A stretch of 64,000 nucleotides of DNA, from assembly GCF_003797825.1 (NCBI RefSeq), contig NZ_RKME01000019.1, forward strand, positions 45,025 through 109,024. The letters are read 5' to 3'. The DNA is from Gordonia sp. OPL2. Lineage in GTDB: Bacteria > Actinomycetota > Actinomycetes > Mycobacteriales > Mycobacteriaceae. This document shows positions 50,945 to 59,757 of the stretch, piece after piece. The notes under the pieces were generated by a model that made no database searches, was not told the origin of the DNA, and worked only from the letters and a program-made list of their open reading frames with translations. The translations under genes were made by a program, and so were the position numbers. How positions within the stretch are numbered: the stretch's first letter is position 1; every line of letters begins with the position of its first letter.

Positions 50945-52411
50945 ATGTCTCTTCGCCCCGCCTCGTCGTCTGATCTGCTGATCGACGGCAAACTCACCGC
51001 CGGTGGCGCCGGCACGTTCGATGTCGTCAACCCGGCCACCGAGGAGGTGATCGGACAGGCCGCCGACGGCACCGCCGCCGACATGGACGCCGCGATCGCC
51101 GCCGCACGGGTCGCCTTCGACACCACGAACTGGTCCCGCGATCACGCGCTGCGTGCCCGCTGCCTGCGTCAGCTCCGGGATGCGTTGCTCGCGCACGCCG
51201 ACGAGTTCCGCGACCTCACCGTCGCCGAGGTCGGCTGCCCCGTCTTCCTCACCCACGGACCGCAATTCGAGGGACCGGTGCGCGATCTCGGGTACTTCGC
51301 CGATCTCGCCGAGACCTACGAGTGGACCAGGGACCTCGGTGAGGCGAAACCGATGGGCCTCAAGAACACTCGCGAGGTGCGGTTCGAGGCGGCCGGCGTG
51401 GTCGGAGCCATCACGCCGTGGAACTTCCCGCACCAGATCAATTTCGCCAAGATCGGGCCGGCGCTGGCGGCCGGCTGCACGGTGGTGCTCAAGCCGGCCC
51501 CCGACACTCCCTGGTGTGCAGCGCTGGTGGGCAAGGTCATCGCCGAGGAGACCGACTTCCCGCCCGGCGTGATCAACATCGTCACCTCCGGCGATCACGC
51601 GCTCGGCGCCCAACTGTCCACCGATCCGCGCGTCGACCTGGTGTCGTTCACCGGCTCGACCGCAACCGGCAAGAAGGTCATGGCGAGCGCAGCGGAGTCG
51701 CTGAAGAAGGTGTTCCTCGAGCTCGGCGGCAAGTCGGCATTCATCGTCCTCGACGACGCCGATCTCGCGTCCGCATGTTCGATGGCCGCCTTCAACGTCG
51801 TCACCCACGCCGGTCAGGGTTGCGCCATCACCACGCGCCTCGCCGTACCGCGCGACAAGCTCGACGACGCGATCGCCGCCACTCGCGACTCGCTGGCCGG
51901 TCTCGCCGCCGGCGACCCGACCGACGGCGGAACCATCTGTGGCCCACTGATCTCTGCGACGCAGCGCGCACGAGTCGAGTCCTACATCGAGTTGGCACGG
52001 TCGGAGGGCGGCACCGTCGAGATCGGCGGCGGACGCCCCGCCGACAAGGACCGGGGATTCTTCGTCGAACCCACCCTGATCTCCGGGTTGGACAACTCGG
52101 CGCGGGTCGCGCAGGAGGAGATCTTCGGGCCTGTCCTGGTGATCATTCCCCACGACGGCGACGACGACGCCATTCGCATCGCCAACGATTCTCCGTACGG
52201 TCTGTCGGGCGCCGTCTGGGGCACCGACCCCGCCCGGATCGACAAGGTGGTCAACGGAGTCCGGACCGGCACCATGGGCATCAACGGCGGAATCTGGTAC
52301 TCCGCCGACGTCCCGTTCGGCGGATACAAACAGTCCGGGATCGGACGCGAGATGGGTGTCGCCGGATTCGAGGAGTACCTGGAGTCGAAGGCCGTCGCCA
52401 CCCCGGCGTGA
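50945..52411 (+). CDS. aldehyde dehydrogenase (AldA/Rv0768-like)
   Basis: A 488-residue ALDH starting MSLRPASSSD (GGAG upstream); a start five codons earlier is possible. TPWNFP, FTGSTATG, general base Glu259 (LELGGKS) and nucleophile Cys293 (HAGQGC) are intact. It is the first gene of the plus operon divergent from the TetR-P450 genes, the same place as M. tuberculosis AldA. It would oxidise an aldehyde such as that released from a P450-oxidised methyl or side chain. Confidence 0.9.
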   Translation: MSLRPASSSDLLIDGKLTAGGAGTFDVVNPATEEVIGQAADGTAADMDAAIAAARVAFDTTNWSRDHALRARCLRQLRDALLAHADEFRDLTVAEVGCPVFLTHGPQFEGPVRDLGYFADLAETYEWTRDLGEAKPMGLKNTREVRFEAAGVVGAITPWNFPHQINFAKIGPALAAGCTVVLKPAPDTPWCAALVGKVIAEETDFPPGVINIVTSGDHALGAQLSTDPRVDLVSFTGSTATGKKVMASAAESLKKVFLELGGKSAFIVLDDADLASACSMAAFNVVTHAGQGCAITTRLAVPRDKLDDAIAATRDSLAGLAAGDPTDGGTICGPLISATQRARVESYIELARSEGGTVEIGGGRPADKDRGFFVEPTLISGLDNSARVAQEEIFGPVLVIIPHDGDDDAIRIANDSPYGLSGAVWGTDPARIDKVVNGVRTGTMGINGGIWYSADVPFGGYKQSGIGREMGVAGFEEYLESKAVATPA

Positions 52412-52457
52412 GTCCCGATCCCATGACGAGCGAGACCGCGGTGCATCTGTCCCGATC

Positions 52458-52555
52458 CCTCAGGGGCGAGCACCACCGACCCCTGAGGAGCGAGGCGCCA
52501 GCCGAGCGTCACGAAGGGCGGCCCTTCGTGACGCTCGCAAGCTCGCTCCTCAGGG
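52458..52555. repeat. second copy of the modular inverted repeat, arms swapped
   Basis: A small hairpin CCTCAGGGG/CCCCTGAGG (52458-52488) runs into the 75-bp element 52481-52555. The arm ending TCACGAAGGG (to 52518) now comes first and the arm beginning CCCTTCGTGACGC (from 52522) second, only 3 bp apart. The middle spacers are again 8 and 4 bp. It sits between aldA and the SDR. Confidence 0.85.
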
Positions 52556-52582
52556 ACCACCATGACCGCTCATCTCCCACCG

Positions 52583-52633
52583 TTGGTCGAGTAGCGACGA
52601 GCGAGCGAAGCGAGCCCGACGCGTATCGAGACC
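52583..52633. repeat. dispersed intergenic repeat (TTGGTCGAGTAGCGACGAGC type)
   Basis: A 51-bp block (TTGGTCGAGTAGCGACGAGC ... GCGTATCGAGACC) of a kind found many times between genes in Gordonia and other actinobacteria (from memory). It contains internal GAGCGAGCGAAGCGAG symmetry. It may be a mobile or selfish element. Together with the preceding module it fills most of the 253-bp gap; no gene is seen there. Confidence 0.75.
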
Positions 52634-52664
52634 ACCCACACCACCCACAACAGAAAGCAGCACA

Positions 52665-53411
52665 ATGACTTCCGACAACCGTGCACGTTTCACCGGCAAG
52701 ACCGTCATCGTCACCGGCGCCGCCGGCGGCATCGGCGAGGCCTACGCTCGCGCACTGGCCGCCGAGGGCGCCAATGTCGTAGTCGCCGACCTCAACGACG
52801 AGGCAGGCAAGCAGGTCGCCGCCGACATCGGCGGTCTCTACGTCAACACCGATGTCTCCGATGAACAGTCCGCGCAGGCGCTCGCGACCGCGACCGTCGA
52901 CGCCTACGGCAGGATCGACGGCCTGGTGAACAACGCCGCCATCTACGGCGGGATGAAGTTGGACTTCCTGATCACCGTCCCGTGGGATTACTACAAGAAG
53001 TTCATGAGTGTGAACCTCGACGGCGCTCTCAACGTCACCCGGGCGGTGTACTCGCACATGACCGACGGCGGGGCCATCGTGAATCAATCATCCACCGCCG
53101 CATGGCTCTACAGCGGCTTCTACGGACTGGCCAAGGTGGGGGTCAACGGCCTCACCCAGCAACTCGCGACCGAACTCGGCGGCCAGAACATCCGGGTCAA
53201 CGCCATCGCGCCCGGCCCGATCGACACCGAGGCCACCCGCTCGACGACACCCAAGGAGATGGTCGCCGACATCGTGAACCGACTGCCCCTCAAACGCTTC
53301 GGTACACCCGAGGATCTCGTCGGCATGTGCCTGTTCCTGCTCTCGGATGAGGCGAGTTGGGTCACCGGCCAGATCTTCAACGTCGACGGCGGGCAGGTCA
53401 TCCGCTCATGA
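52665..53411 (+). CDS. short-chain dehydrogenase (Rv0769-like)
   Basis: A 248-residue classical SDR. GAAGGIG near 18-24, NNAAIYGG, Ser in NQSSTAAW and FYGLAKVG with Tyr and Lys; an INVDGGQVI C-terminus. The start ATG has only a weak ribosome site. It is second in the aldA operon, in the place of M. tuberculosis Rv0769. Possible 3- or 17-hydroxysteroid or other alcohol oxidation; substrate not shown. Confidence 0.88.
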   Translation: MTSDNRARFTGKTVIVTGAAGGIGEAYARALAAEGANVVVADLNDEAGKQVAADIGGLYVNTDVSDEQSAQALATATVDAYGRIDGLVNNAAIYGGMKLDFLITVPWDYYKKFMSVNLDGALNVTRAVYSHMTDGGAIVNQSSTAAWLYSGFYGLAKVGVNGLTQQLATELGGQNIRVNAIAPGPIDTEATRSTTPKEMVADIVNRLPLKRFGTPEDLVGMCLFLLSDEASWVTGQIFNVDGGQVIRS

Positions 53412-54325
53412 GTCCCGACACTCCCGACTCCGACACCCCTGACGCCGCCGAGGCCGACGCATCGGTTCGGCTCGGGTACGTGGGCCTCGGCAACATCGGC
53501 GGTCCGATGGCGGCCCGGTTGGCCAAGTGGGCTGGCGGGCTCACCGTGTTCGACCTGTCCGACGAGGCGGTCGCGAAACTCGTCGATCAGGGCGCCACCG
53601 CGGCAGGCTCGCTCCGTGAGGTCGCCGCGGGCGCCGACATCATCGGCATCTGCGTGCTGAACGACGAGCAGGTTCGCACCGTCGTCGCCGGGAACGACGG
53701 CCTGCTCAGCGCAGCGGGCGAAGGCACCATCATCACGGTGCACTCGACGATCTCTCCGCAGACGGCGATCGAACTCGCAACGGTCTGTGCCGAGCGCGGT
53801 GTCACCTTGCTCGATGCGCCCATCTCGGGTGGCGCACCGGGAGCCGAGCAGGGGCGGCTCGCGGTCATGGTCGGCGGTCCCCGCGAGGCCTACCAGAAGC
53901 TGAAGGAGCCGTTCCGCCACTGCGCCGACATGATCGTCCATGCCGGTGACGAGGTGGGTGCGGGTACGAAGATGAAGCTGGCACGCAATCTGCTGCACTT
54001 CATCTCGTTCACCGCCGCCACCGAGGCGTCGCGTCTCGCCGAGGCAGCCGGGATCGACATCACCAAACTCGGCAAGGTCGTCCGCCACACCGATGCCATC
54101 ACCGGCGGCGCCGGTGCGATCATGTTGCGCGACACCACTGCCGAGATCGATCACGACGATTTCTGGTACGGCATCTTCACGCACGTGCGAGCCTTGGGAG
54201 AGAAGGACCTGTCGCTCGCGCTCGCGCTCGCCGCGGATCTGGGCGTCGAGTTGCCGCTGGGCACCCAGGCCTACGCCGATCTCGCGCGCGGGCTGGGCGT
54301 CCCTCACCACGAAGGAGATTCATGA
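53408..54325 (+). CDS. beta-hydroxyacid dehydrogenase-like protein (Rv0770-like)
   Basis: A 305-residue protein from an ATG overlapping the SDR stop. GLGNIGGPMA (NAD loop), DAPISGGAPGAEQG and GAGTKMKLARN with the catalytic Lys mark the hydroxyisobutyrate-dehydrogenase family. The start chosen adds a 20-residue acidic lead before the Rossmann fold. It matches M. tuberculosis Rv0770 in position. It probably oxidises a beta-hydroxy acid or reduces a semialdehyde in the same pathway. Confidence 0.88.
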   Translation: MSPDTPDSDTPDAAEADASVRLGYVGLGNIGGPMAARLAKWAGGLTVFDLSDEAVAKLVDQGATAAGSLREVAAGADIIGICVLNDEQVRTVVAGNDGLLSAAGEGTIITVHSTISPQTAIELATVCAERGVTLLDAPISGGAPGAEQGRLAVMVGGPREAYQKLKEPFRHCADMIVHAGDEVGAGTKMKLARNLLHFISFTAATEASRLAEAAGIDITKLGKVVRHTDAITGGAGAIMLRDTTAEIDHDDFWYGIFTHVRALGEKDLSLALALAADLGVELPLGTQAYADLARGLGVPHHEGDS

Positions 54326-54717
54326 CCGACCCCGACACCCCGACACCGCAATCCGAGGAGCGACGTCGCGGGCTGGAGATGATGTCGCAGGTCTACGGCT
54401 GGGAAATGTCCGACGGCCCGGGTCTGCATTTCGCACACACGGCGGACCAGTTGTTCGCACAGGTCTGGACGCGCGAAGGTCTGTCGATCCGCGACCGCAG
54501 GCTGCTGCTGCTCGGGGCGCTGGCCGCGGGCGGCCAGGTCGACGTCGCGGAGATCCAGGCCGGTGCGGCGCTCGGCAACGGCGAGCTGACACCGGAGCAA
54601 CTCGAGGAGATCGCACTGTTCCTCTGCTATTACGTCGGCTGGCCGATCGGGACCAAGATGAACATGATGTTCGGCGAGGTCAGCAAGAAGTACCGTAAGT
54701 CGCAACAACCGTCATGA
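54322..54717 (+). CDS. carboxymuconolactone decarboxylase-like protein (Rv0771-like)
   Basis: A 131-residue protein overlapping the upstream gene (ATGA). The region RDRRLLLLGALAAGG and AALGNGELTPEQLEEIALFLCYYVGWP is the CMD/AhpD fold. The His and Cys residues of true CMD/AhpD active sites are not seen, so it may be structural or have another reaction. It holds the place of M. tuberculosis Rv0771. Small, and conserved in the locus, so probably needed. Confidence 0.85.
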   Translation: MTDPDTPTPQSEERRRGLEMMSQVYGWEMSDGPGLHFAHTADQLFAQVWTREGLSIRDRRLLLLGALAAGGQVDVAEIQAGAALGNGELTPEQLEEIALFLCYYVGWPIGTKMNMMFGEVSKKYRKSQQPS

Positions 54718-56099
54718 CGAGCGTGACGTTTCGCGAGATGACCGGTGGCGCCGGGTGTTCGATCATCAGCGCGACACCCGGCCCGGACCTGGCCGCGCAC
54801 GGGTTCGTCGAGAACGAGTACGCGGCGGCCGGCACCGCGACACATCACGCGCAGGATGCGGGCACCGTGGTCGACTCCGCCGTCTACACCACGCGCGTCC
54901 TGGTCCGCCGTCCTCTCGCCGACAACGACTTCAACGGGACCGTCGTCGTCGAATGGCTCAATGTGAGCAGCGGTTCCGATGCCGCGCCCGAGTACACCTA
55001 CGTCGCCGAAGAACTGATCCGTGGCGGGTATGCCTGGGCCGGGGTGTCGGCGCAGTACACCGGGATCGAGGGTGGCGAGGGGTCGGTCGACGGACTCTCG
55101 ACGGACGGATCGTCGGGCCTGTCGGCCAAGGATCCCGACCGGTATGCGGGACTGCACCATCCCGGGGATGCCTACTGCTACGACATCTTCGCCTCGATCG
55201 GCCGTGCGCTGAGGTCGGTCTCGGATACGGATCATCCGCTGTCCGGCCTGTCGGTTCGGCGCCTGCTTGCCGTCGGGGAATCGCAGTCGGCGATGGCCTT
55301 GACCACGTACGCGCGACGATTCGTCGGCAGCCACGGCGTGTTCGACGGAATCCTGATCCACTCCCGTGCCGCCGCCGGCATGCCGTTCGGTGAGGTCGGC
55401 CGAGGAATCGACATCGACACCGTGTTCGACGCCGAACCCGTCACGATCCCCGAATCGGTCGACGTCCCGGTCCTCACCGTCCAGACCGAGACCGACGTGC
55501 TCACGAACTTCATGTATGTGCGCTCCCGCCAGCCGGATTCGTCCCGAATCCGGACCTGGGAGATCGCCGGCACGTCACACGCCGACCTGCACCAGATCGG
55601 CCCGTACGAGAACCTCCTGGGGTGCCCGACACCCGTCAATCGTGGCCAGCAGCGCTTCGTGCTGCGTGCCGCACTGCGACATCTCACGTCTTGGGCCTCC
55701 GGCGGCGCCCCTCCGCCGTCGGCGGCACCGCTCGAGGTCGACGACGCAACCGACCCACGGCGATTCCTGCTCGACGAGCTCGGGAACGTCCGGGGCGGCG
55801 TGCGCAGTCCCTCGGTCGAGGCGCCGACACAGGTGCTCAGCGGCATCGTCGGAGGAGAGGTCCCACGCATCTGCGTCCTCTTCGGATCCACGACGCCCGC
55901 GGACCCCGACGTCCTCGGTCGACGCTACGCCGACGCGGAGGATTACCTCGCGCGGTACCGCGCCGCGACGACGGACATGATCGCTGCCGGGTTCGCGCTC
56001 GACGACGACCGGGACGAGATCCTCGCCGACGCTCGACCCGACCTCGTCCCCGAGCCCGTCGATTCGACGGGCTCTCCGGTCACCGGAGGTGAGCACTGA
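54714..56099 (+). CDS. large alpha/beta hydrolase (Abhydrolase_10-like)
   Basis: A 461-residue hydrolase overlapping the CMD-like gene. The nucleophile region is LAVGESQSA (Ser in GESQS, about residue 190), the acid is probably Asp in TETDVLTNF, and the His is GTSHADLH. Its size and VVVEWLNVSSGSDAAPEYTY motif match the Abhydrolase_10 family, whose members are uncharacterised or act on lipid esters. It is not in the Rv0768-0771 block as I remember it, so it is an added gene of this operon. Substrate unknown. Confidence 0.78.
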   Translation: MTSVTFREMTGGAGCSIISATPGPDLAAHGFVENEYAAAGTATHHAQDAGTVVDSAVYTTRVLVRRPLADNDFNGTVVVEWLNVSSGSDAAPEYTYVAEELIRGGYAWAGVSAQYTGIEGGEGSVDGLSTDGSSGLSAKDPDRYAGLHHPGDAYCYDIFASIGRALRSVSDTDHPLSGLSVRRLLAVGESQSAMALTTYARRFVGSHGVFDGILIHSRAAAGMPFGEVGRGIDIDTVFDAEPVTIPESVDVPVLTVQTETDVLTNFMYVRSRQPDSSRIRTWEIAGTSHADLHQIGPYENLLGCPTPVNRGQQRFVLRAALRHLTSWASGGAPPPSAAPLEVDDATDPRRFLLDELGNVRGGVRSPSVEAPTQVLSGIVGGEVPRICVLFGSTTPADPDVLGRRYADAEDYLARYRAATTDMIAAGFALDDDRDEILADARPDLVPEPVDSTGSPVTGGEH

Positions 56100-56764
56100 T
56101 GGAGTTCACCCTCGAGGACATCTCCGACGAGGAGATCGCCCGACGGCGGGCTCTCTACGAGCCACTGACCGACTCGGTACGGGAGCTGATCGACGCGGTC
56201 ATCCGCACCGAGGTCGACGACGACACCGTCCGGGACGTGCACCGTCTGGTGAACACCGCAGTGGAGTCGTTGCGCGCGAAGCAGCTCGACGGCGCCTACG
56301 GCGTGCGCTTCACCTCCGACCTACAGGGCATGCCGTGGGGAAACGCCGTGATCGGACTACGCAACGCGATCGCGCCGCCCCTGCACACGGTGCGCCACGA
56401 CGACGGAACGGTCACCGCCGACTTCGCCCTCGGCGCGGCCTACGAGGGGCCGTCGGGATGCGTGCACGGCGGCGTCGTCGCGCTGGTGCTCGACCATGTG
56501 CTCGGTGAGGCGGGAAGCGCCGACAACGTCCCCTGCTACACCGGCACCATCTCTGTCCGGTACCTGCGGCCGACCCCGCTCGGGCCGTTGCGCGCGACGG
56601 CGGTCATCGTCGAGCGGGCGGGACGCAAGAAGATCGTCCGCGGCTCACTGGCCGATGCCAATGGCGAAACAGTCACCGCCGAGGGCACATTCATCGTCCC
56701 CAAGGACTGGGACGGACCGATGCCGCACAAGGTCACCGCTGTCGACGACGGCGAGGCGGTGTAG
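56099..56764 (+). CDS. PaaI-type acyl-CoA thioesterase
   Basis: A 221-residue single hotdog protein; its ATG shares a base with the previous stop (TGATG). YEGPSGCVHGGVVALVLDHVLGEA (about 118-141) is the PaaI-family signature with the HGG loop and a catalytic Asp. The N-terminal 100 residues form helices typical of this actinobacterial subgroup. Likely releases free acid from an acyl-CoA in the pathway. Ends 2 bp before the next gene. Confidence 0.83.
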   Translation: MEFTLEDISDEEIARRRALYEPLTDSVRELIDAVIRTEVDDDTVRDVHRLVNTAVESLRAKQLDGAYGVRFTSDLQGMPWGNAVIGLRNAIAPPLHTVRHDDGTVTADFALGAAYEGPSGCVHGGVVALVLDHVLGEAGSADNVPCYTGTISVRYLRPTPLGPLRATAVIVERAGRKKIVRGSLADANGETVTAEGTFIVPKDWDGPMPHKVTAVDDGEAV

Positions 56765-56766
56765 TC

Positions 56767-57771
56767 GTGCGTGCCGCCGTGACCGCCGCTGGCTCGTTCG
56801 CGATCGCCGAGGTACCCGATCCTACGGCCGGACCCGGCGATCTCGTGCTCGCCGTCGCGGCGACCGGGGTCTGCGGATCGGATCTGTCGACTGCTCCCCT
56901 CCTGCCGGACGGGACGATCATGGGTCACGAGTTCGCCGGTGTCGTCGTCGCAGCCGGAACCGACGTCGAGGAACAGTGGCCTCTCGGTTCACCCGTGGCC
57001 TCGATGCCGGTCATCGGTTGCACCCGATGCAGGGCGTGCGTGACCGGCGACATCGCCCACTGCCCGGATGCGGAGGCGGTGGGTCTGGGTCTCGCCCCGG
57101 GGGCGTTGGCGGAGTACGTGCGAGTCCGAGCCGCGTCGAGCGTGCGACTCGACCTCCTCGCCGGCTCGGCGTCGGTGGTCGTCGAGGATGCCGCGCTCGC
57201 CGAACCCCTTGCGGTCGGGTTACACGCGGTCACACGAGCACAGGTCGCACCGGACGATCGGGTCCTGGTGCTCGGCGCCGGCCCCGTCGGACTGGCTGTG
57301 CTGCATTGGATGTCACGGATGCCGAGCGGCGAGATCGTGTGTTCGGATCCGTCGGTTGGTCGCCGAGCGGCGGCACTCGAGATCGGCGCGGACGTGGCCG
57401 TCGCACCCGACGAGATCTCCGCGCTGCGTGGCAACGGATTCGATGTGGTCGTCGAATGCGTCGGCAAGCCCGGAATGGTGGCCGCCGCCGTCGACGCAAG
57501 TGGCGTGCACGGCACCGTCGTGATCGCCGGCGTGTGCATGGGCGAGGACACCTTCCTCCCGGTCGCGGGCGTGGTGAAGGAGACGACGGTGCACTTCGTC
57601 TCGTACTACACCAAAGCCGAATTCACCGCGGCCACACGTGCGGTCGTCACCGGTGCCGTCGACTCGTCGTTGTTCGTCACCGAGCGCGTCGGGCTGGGGG
57701 ACGTCGGTCGCGTGTTCGACGAACTGCGCGCGCCGGGCGACCAGCGGAAGGTGCTCATCGCGCCGCGGTAG
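56767..57771 (+). CDS. Zn-dependent alcohol dehydrogenase
   Basis: A 334-residue medium-chain dehydrogenase starting with GTG. Catalytic zinc Cys36 (GVCGSD) and His54-Glu55 (GHEFAG), structural Cys85, 88, 91, 99, and the Rossmann GAGPVGLAVL are intact. The pattern resembles threonine/sorbitol-type dehydrogenases. It is last in the plus operon and likely oxidises an alcohol intermediate. It converges with the CGNR regulator gene across a hairpin. Confidence 0.88.
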   Translation: MRAAVTAAGSFAIAEVPDPTAGPGDLVLAVAATGVCGSDLSTAPLLPDGTIMGHEFAGVVVAAGTDVEEQWPLGSPVASMPVIGCTRCRACVTGDIAHCPDAEAVGLGLAPGALAEYVRVRAASSVRLDLLAGSASVVVEDAALAEPLAVGLHAVTRAQVAPDDRVLVLGAGPVGLAVLHWMSRMPSGEIVCSDPSVGRRAAALEIGADVAVAPDEISALRGNGFDVVVECVGKPGMVAAAVDASGVHGTVVIAGVCMGEDTFLPVAGVVKETTVHFVSYYTKAEFTAATRAVVTGAVDSSLFVTERVGLGDVGRVFDELRAPGDQRKVLIAPR

Positions 57772-57779
57772 AGGTCGAC

Positions 57780-57809
57780 GCAGTCACCCGATCGGCGGGG
57801 CGTGACTGC
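57780..57809 (+). terminator. hairpin between convergent genes
   Basis: GCAGTCAC and GTGACTGC, perfect 8-bp arms around a 14-nt loop, between the alcohol dehydrogenase and CGNR regulator genes. No T-run; could terminate both. Confidence 0.5.
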
Positions 57810-57826
57810 CGGGAGTTTGCGCGTGG

Positions 57827-58408
57827 TCAGGCACCGCTTCCTGGAGTGGGGTGCTTGCGATGATTGTCGTTGTAACGCGCCTTCTTGTACCGGTTCCCAC
57901 AGGTGTTCATCTCGCACCACTTGCGGGTACGACTCTGACTGGTGTCGAAGAACGCAGCCCGGCAGGTCGGTGACGCGCACAAGGCCAGTCGACCTGAGCG
58001 TTCACCGGAGATGATGGCAACGGCGTCCGCCGCGATGACCCTGAGTGCGTCATCGACACCGGGTGGTGTGCCCAACTGCCACAACCGTTTCCGCTCGGGT
58101 GTCAACACTGCCGCAGCTTGCCCCCGAGCGCTGCATTCGTTGATGACGTGCACCGCGCCTGCCGGCAGATCCTCGCCATCGGCCGCCGCGGTCGCGGCCG
58201 CGTGGATGGATTCCCTCAGATCACGCGCACGCTCCAGCTGTGCGTCCGTGCACGACTCCACCGGCAGACCGCTGACCACCAACCAGTCCATCAGACGGTG
58301 TGGGGTCGGGATGCGCTCGACCGGATCGCCACGACGTTCGGTCAGTGTCGCCGTGAAACTGGTCGCCAGCTCGGTACCCAGCCGAAAATCGGGAAACTCA
58401 CCTCGCAC
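57827..58408 (-). CDS. CGNR zinc-finger regulator
   Basis: A 193-residue protein starting with GTG. The N-terminal ABATE-like domain (RIPTPHRLMDWLV near 33-45) is a ligand-sensing module; the C-terminal zinc finger has CASPTC, then WCEMNTCGNRYK, the hallmark CGNR. These proteins bind DNA and regulate nearby genes, often stress or antibiotic genes. Convergent with the alcohol dehydrogenase and divergent from the epoxide hydrolase, so the latter is its likely target. Intact Cys set. Confidence 0.92.
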   Translation of the reverse strand: MRGEFPDFRLGTELATSFTATLTERRGDPVERIPTPHRLMDWLVVSGLPVESCTDAQLERARDLRESIHAAATAAADGEDLPAGAVHVINECSARGQAAAVLTPERKRLWQLGTPPGVDDALRVIAADAVAIISGERSGRLALCASPTCRAAFFDTSQSRTRKWCEMNTCGNRYKKARYNDNHRKHPTPGSGA

Positions 58409-58510
58409 GGAACCACCATAGCCGGTTGTCGAAAACGGGTCCGGATGGTAGAACCATCAAAGGCGGTTCGTCACAGTTCGGAGCCGGCCGCCGGGAACTC
58501 AGGAGGCCCT

Positions 58511-59683
58511 ATGATCCTGCTCGCCGACCGCATCGAGCCATGGCAGACGCAGACATCCGAAGCCGATCTCGACGACCTACGCCGGCGCCTGGACACGGCA
58601 AGGCTCCCCGAACGAGAGACGGTCGACGTCGCGGACCCCGACCGCTGGCGACAGGGGGTTCCGCTTGCCGACCTCACCGAGACCGTCGAGTACTGGCGCA
58701 CGGCCTACGACTGGCGGTCGTGTGAAGATCGACTCAACCGAATCGGCCAGTACCGCACCGCTGTCGACGGACTCGACATTCACTTTCTGCACCACAGATC
58801 CTCCCGCCCGGATGCCGTGCCACTGATCCTGACGCACGGCTGGCCAGGCAGCATCGTCGAGTTCATCGACCTCATCGACGAACTCGCGGAGCCCGTCGAC
58901 CCGGGCGCCCCGGCGTTTCATGTCGTGGCGCCATCGCTGCCCGGCTTCGGTTACAGCGGCAAACCGACCGGCACCGGATGGGGAGTCGAACGAATCGCGG
59001 CCGCGTGGGTGACCCTGATGGACAGGCTCGGCTACGGCACGTTCCTCGCCCATGGCGGCGATTGGGGCGGCGTGGTCACCACCGTCCTGGCGGGCAGATT
59101 CCCGAACCACGTTCTGGGCATCCACACCACGCTTGCGCAGGCACCACCCGGCCTGTCGAGGGACGGACTGACGGCCGCCGAGCGTCGGTGGGCCGACGAC
59201 ACCCGGAACTTCTATCTCCAGCGCGGCGCCTACGCGCGCCAGCAGGCGACTCGACCGCAGACCATCGGCTACGCGCTCGTCGACTCCCCCGTCGGACTGC
59301 TTGCGTGGATCGTGGACAAGTTCGCCGAATGGACAGATACCGAGGACTCTCCGTTCGAGACGATCTCGAGGGATCGAATCCTGGACGACGTGACCCTGTA
59401 CTGGCTGACCCGAACGGGCGCTTCCGCGGCCCGGATCTACCACGAGAGTCACGGCGGCGTGAACACCGTGGATCCGCAGCTCCGTGTCGACGTTCCGACG
59501 GCCATCACCATCTACCCCCGGGACATCGAGAAGTGCCCACGTCCGTGGGCGCGCGAACGCTATTCGCGCATCGTGAGGTGGACCGAACCGCCCACCGGGG
59601 GACACTTCCCTTCTCTGGAAGTCCCCCACTACTTCCTGGACGATCTCCGACGCGGCCTCGCGGCCGTGCTCGCGGACGCCTGA
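58511..59683 (+). CDS. epoxide hydrolase (EHN-type)
   Basis: A 390-residue enzyme; AGGAGG 5 nt upstream fixes the ATG. The N-terminal EHN domain (about 1-110) is the juvenile-hormone/microsomal epoxide hydrolase cap. HGWPGS is the oxyanion loop, Asp184 (HGGDWGG) the nucleophile and His365 (GGHF) the base partner. It opens epoxides with water. Adjacent to and divergent from a CGNR regulator, it could detoxify epoxides made by the many oxygenases here; the substrate is not known. Confidence 0.9.
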   Translation: MILLADRIEPWQTQTSEADLDDLRRRLDTARLPERETVDVADPDRWRQGVPLADLTETVEYWRTAYDWRSCEDRLNRIGQYRTAVDGLDIHFLHHRSSRPDAVPLILTHGWPGSIVEFIDLIDELAEPVDPGAPAFHVVAPSLPGFGYSGKPTGTGWGVERIAAAWVTLMDRLGYGTFLAHGGDWGGVVTTVLAGRFPNHVLGIHTTLAQAPPGLSRDGLTAAERRWADDTRNFYLQRGAYARQQATRPQTIGYALVDSPVGLLAWIVDKFAEWTDTEDSPFETISRDRILDDVTLYWLTRTGASAARIYHESHGGVNTVDPQLRVDVPTAITIYPRDIEKCPRPWARERYSRIVRWTEPPTGGHFPSLEVPHYFLDDLRRGLAAVLADA

Positions 59684-59757
59684 TCCGACGCACGAATGCC
59701 ACGGTGGCCGAACGACGCAGATCGATCCGCCGTGCAGGCTGACGTAGCGTTGGACAG

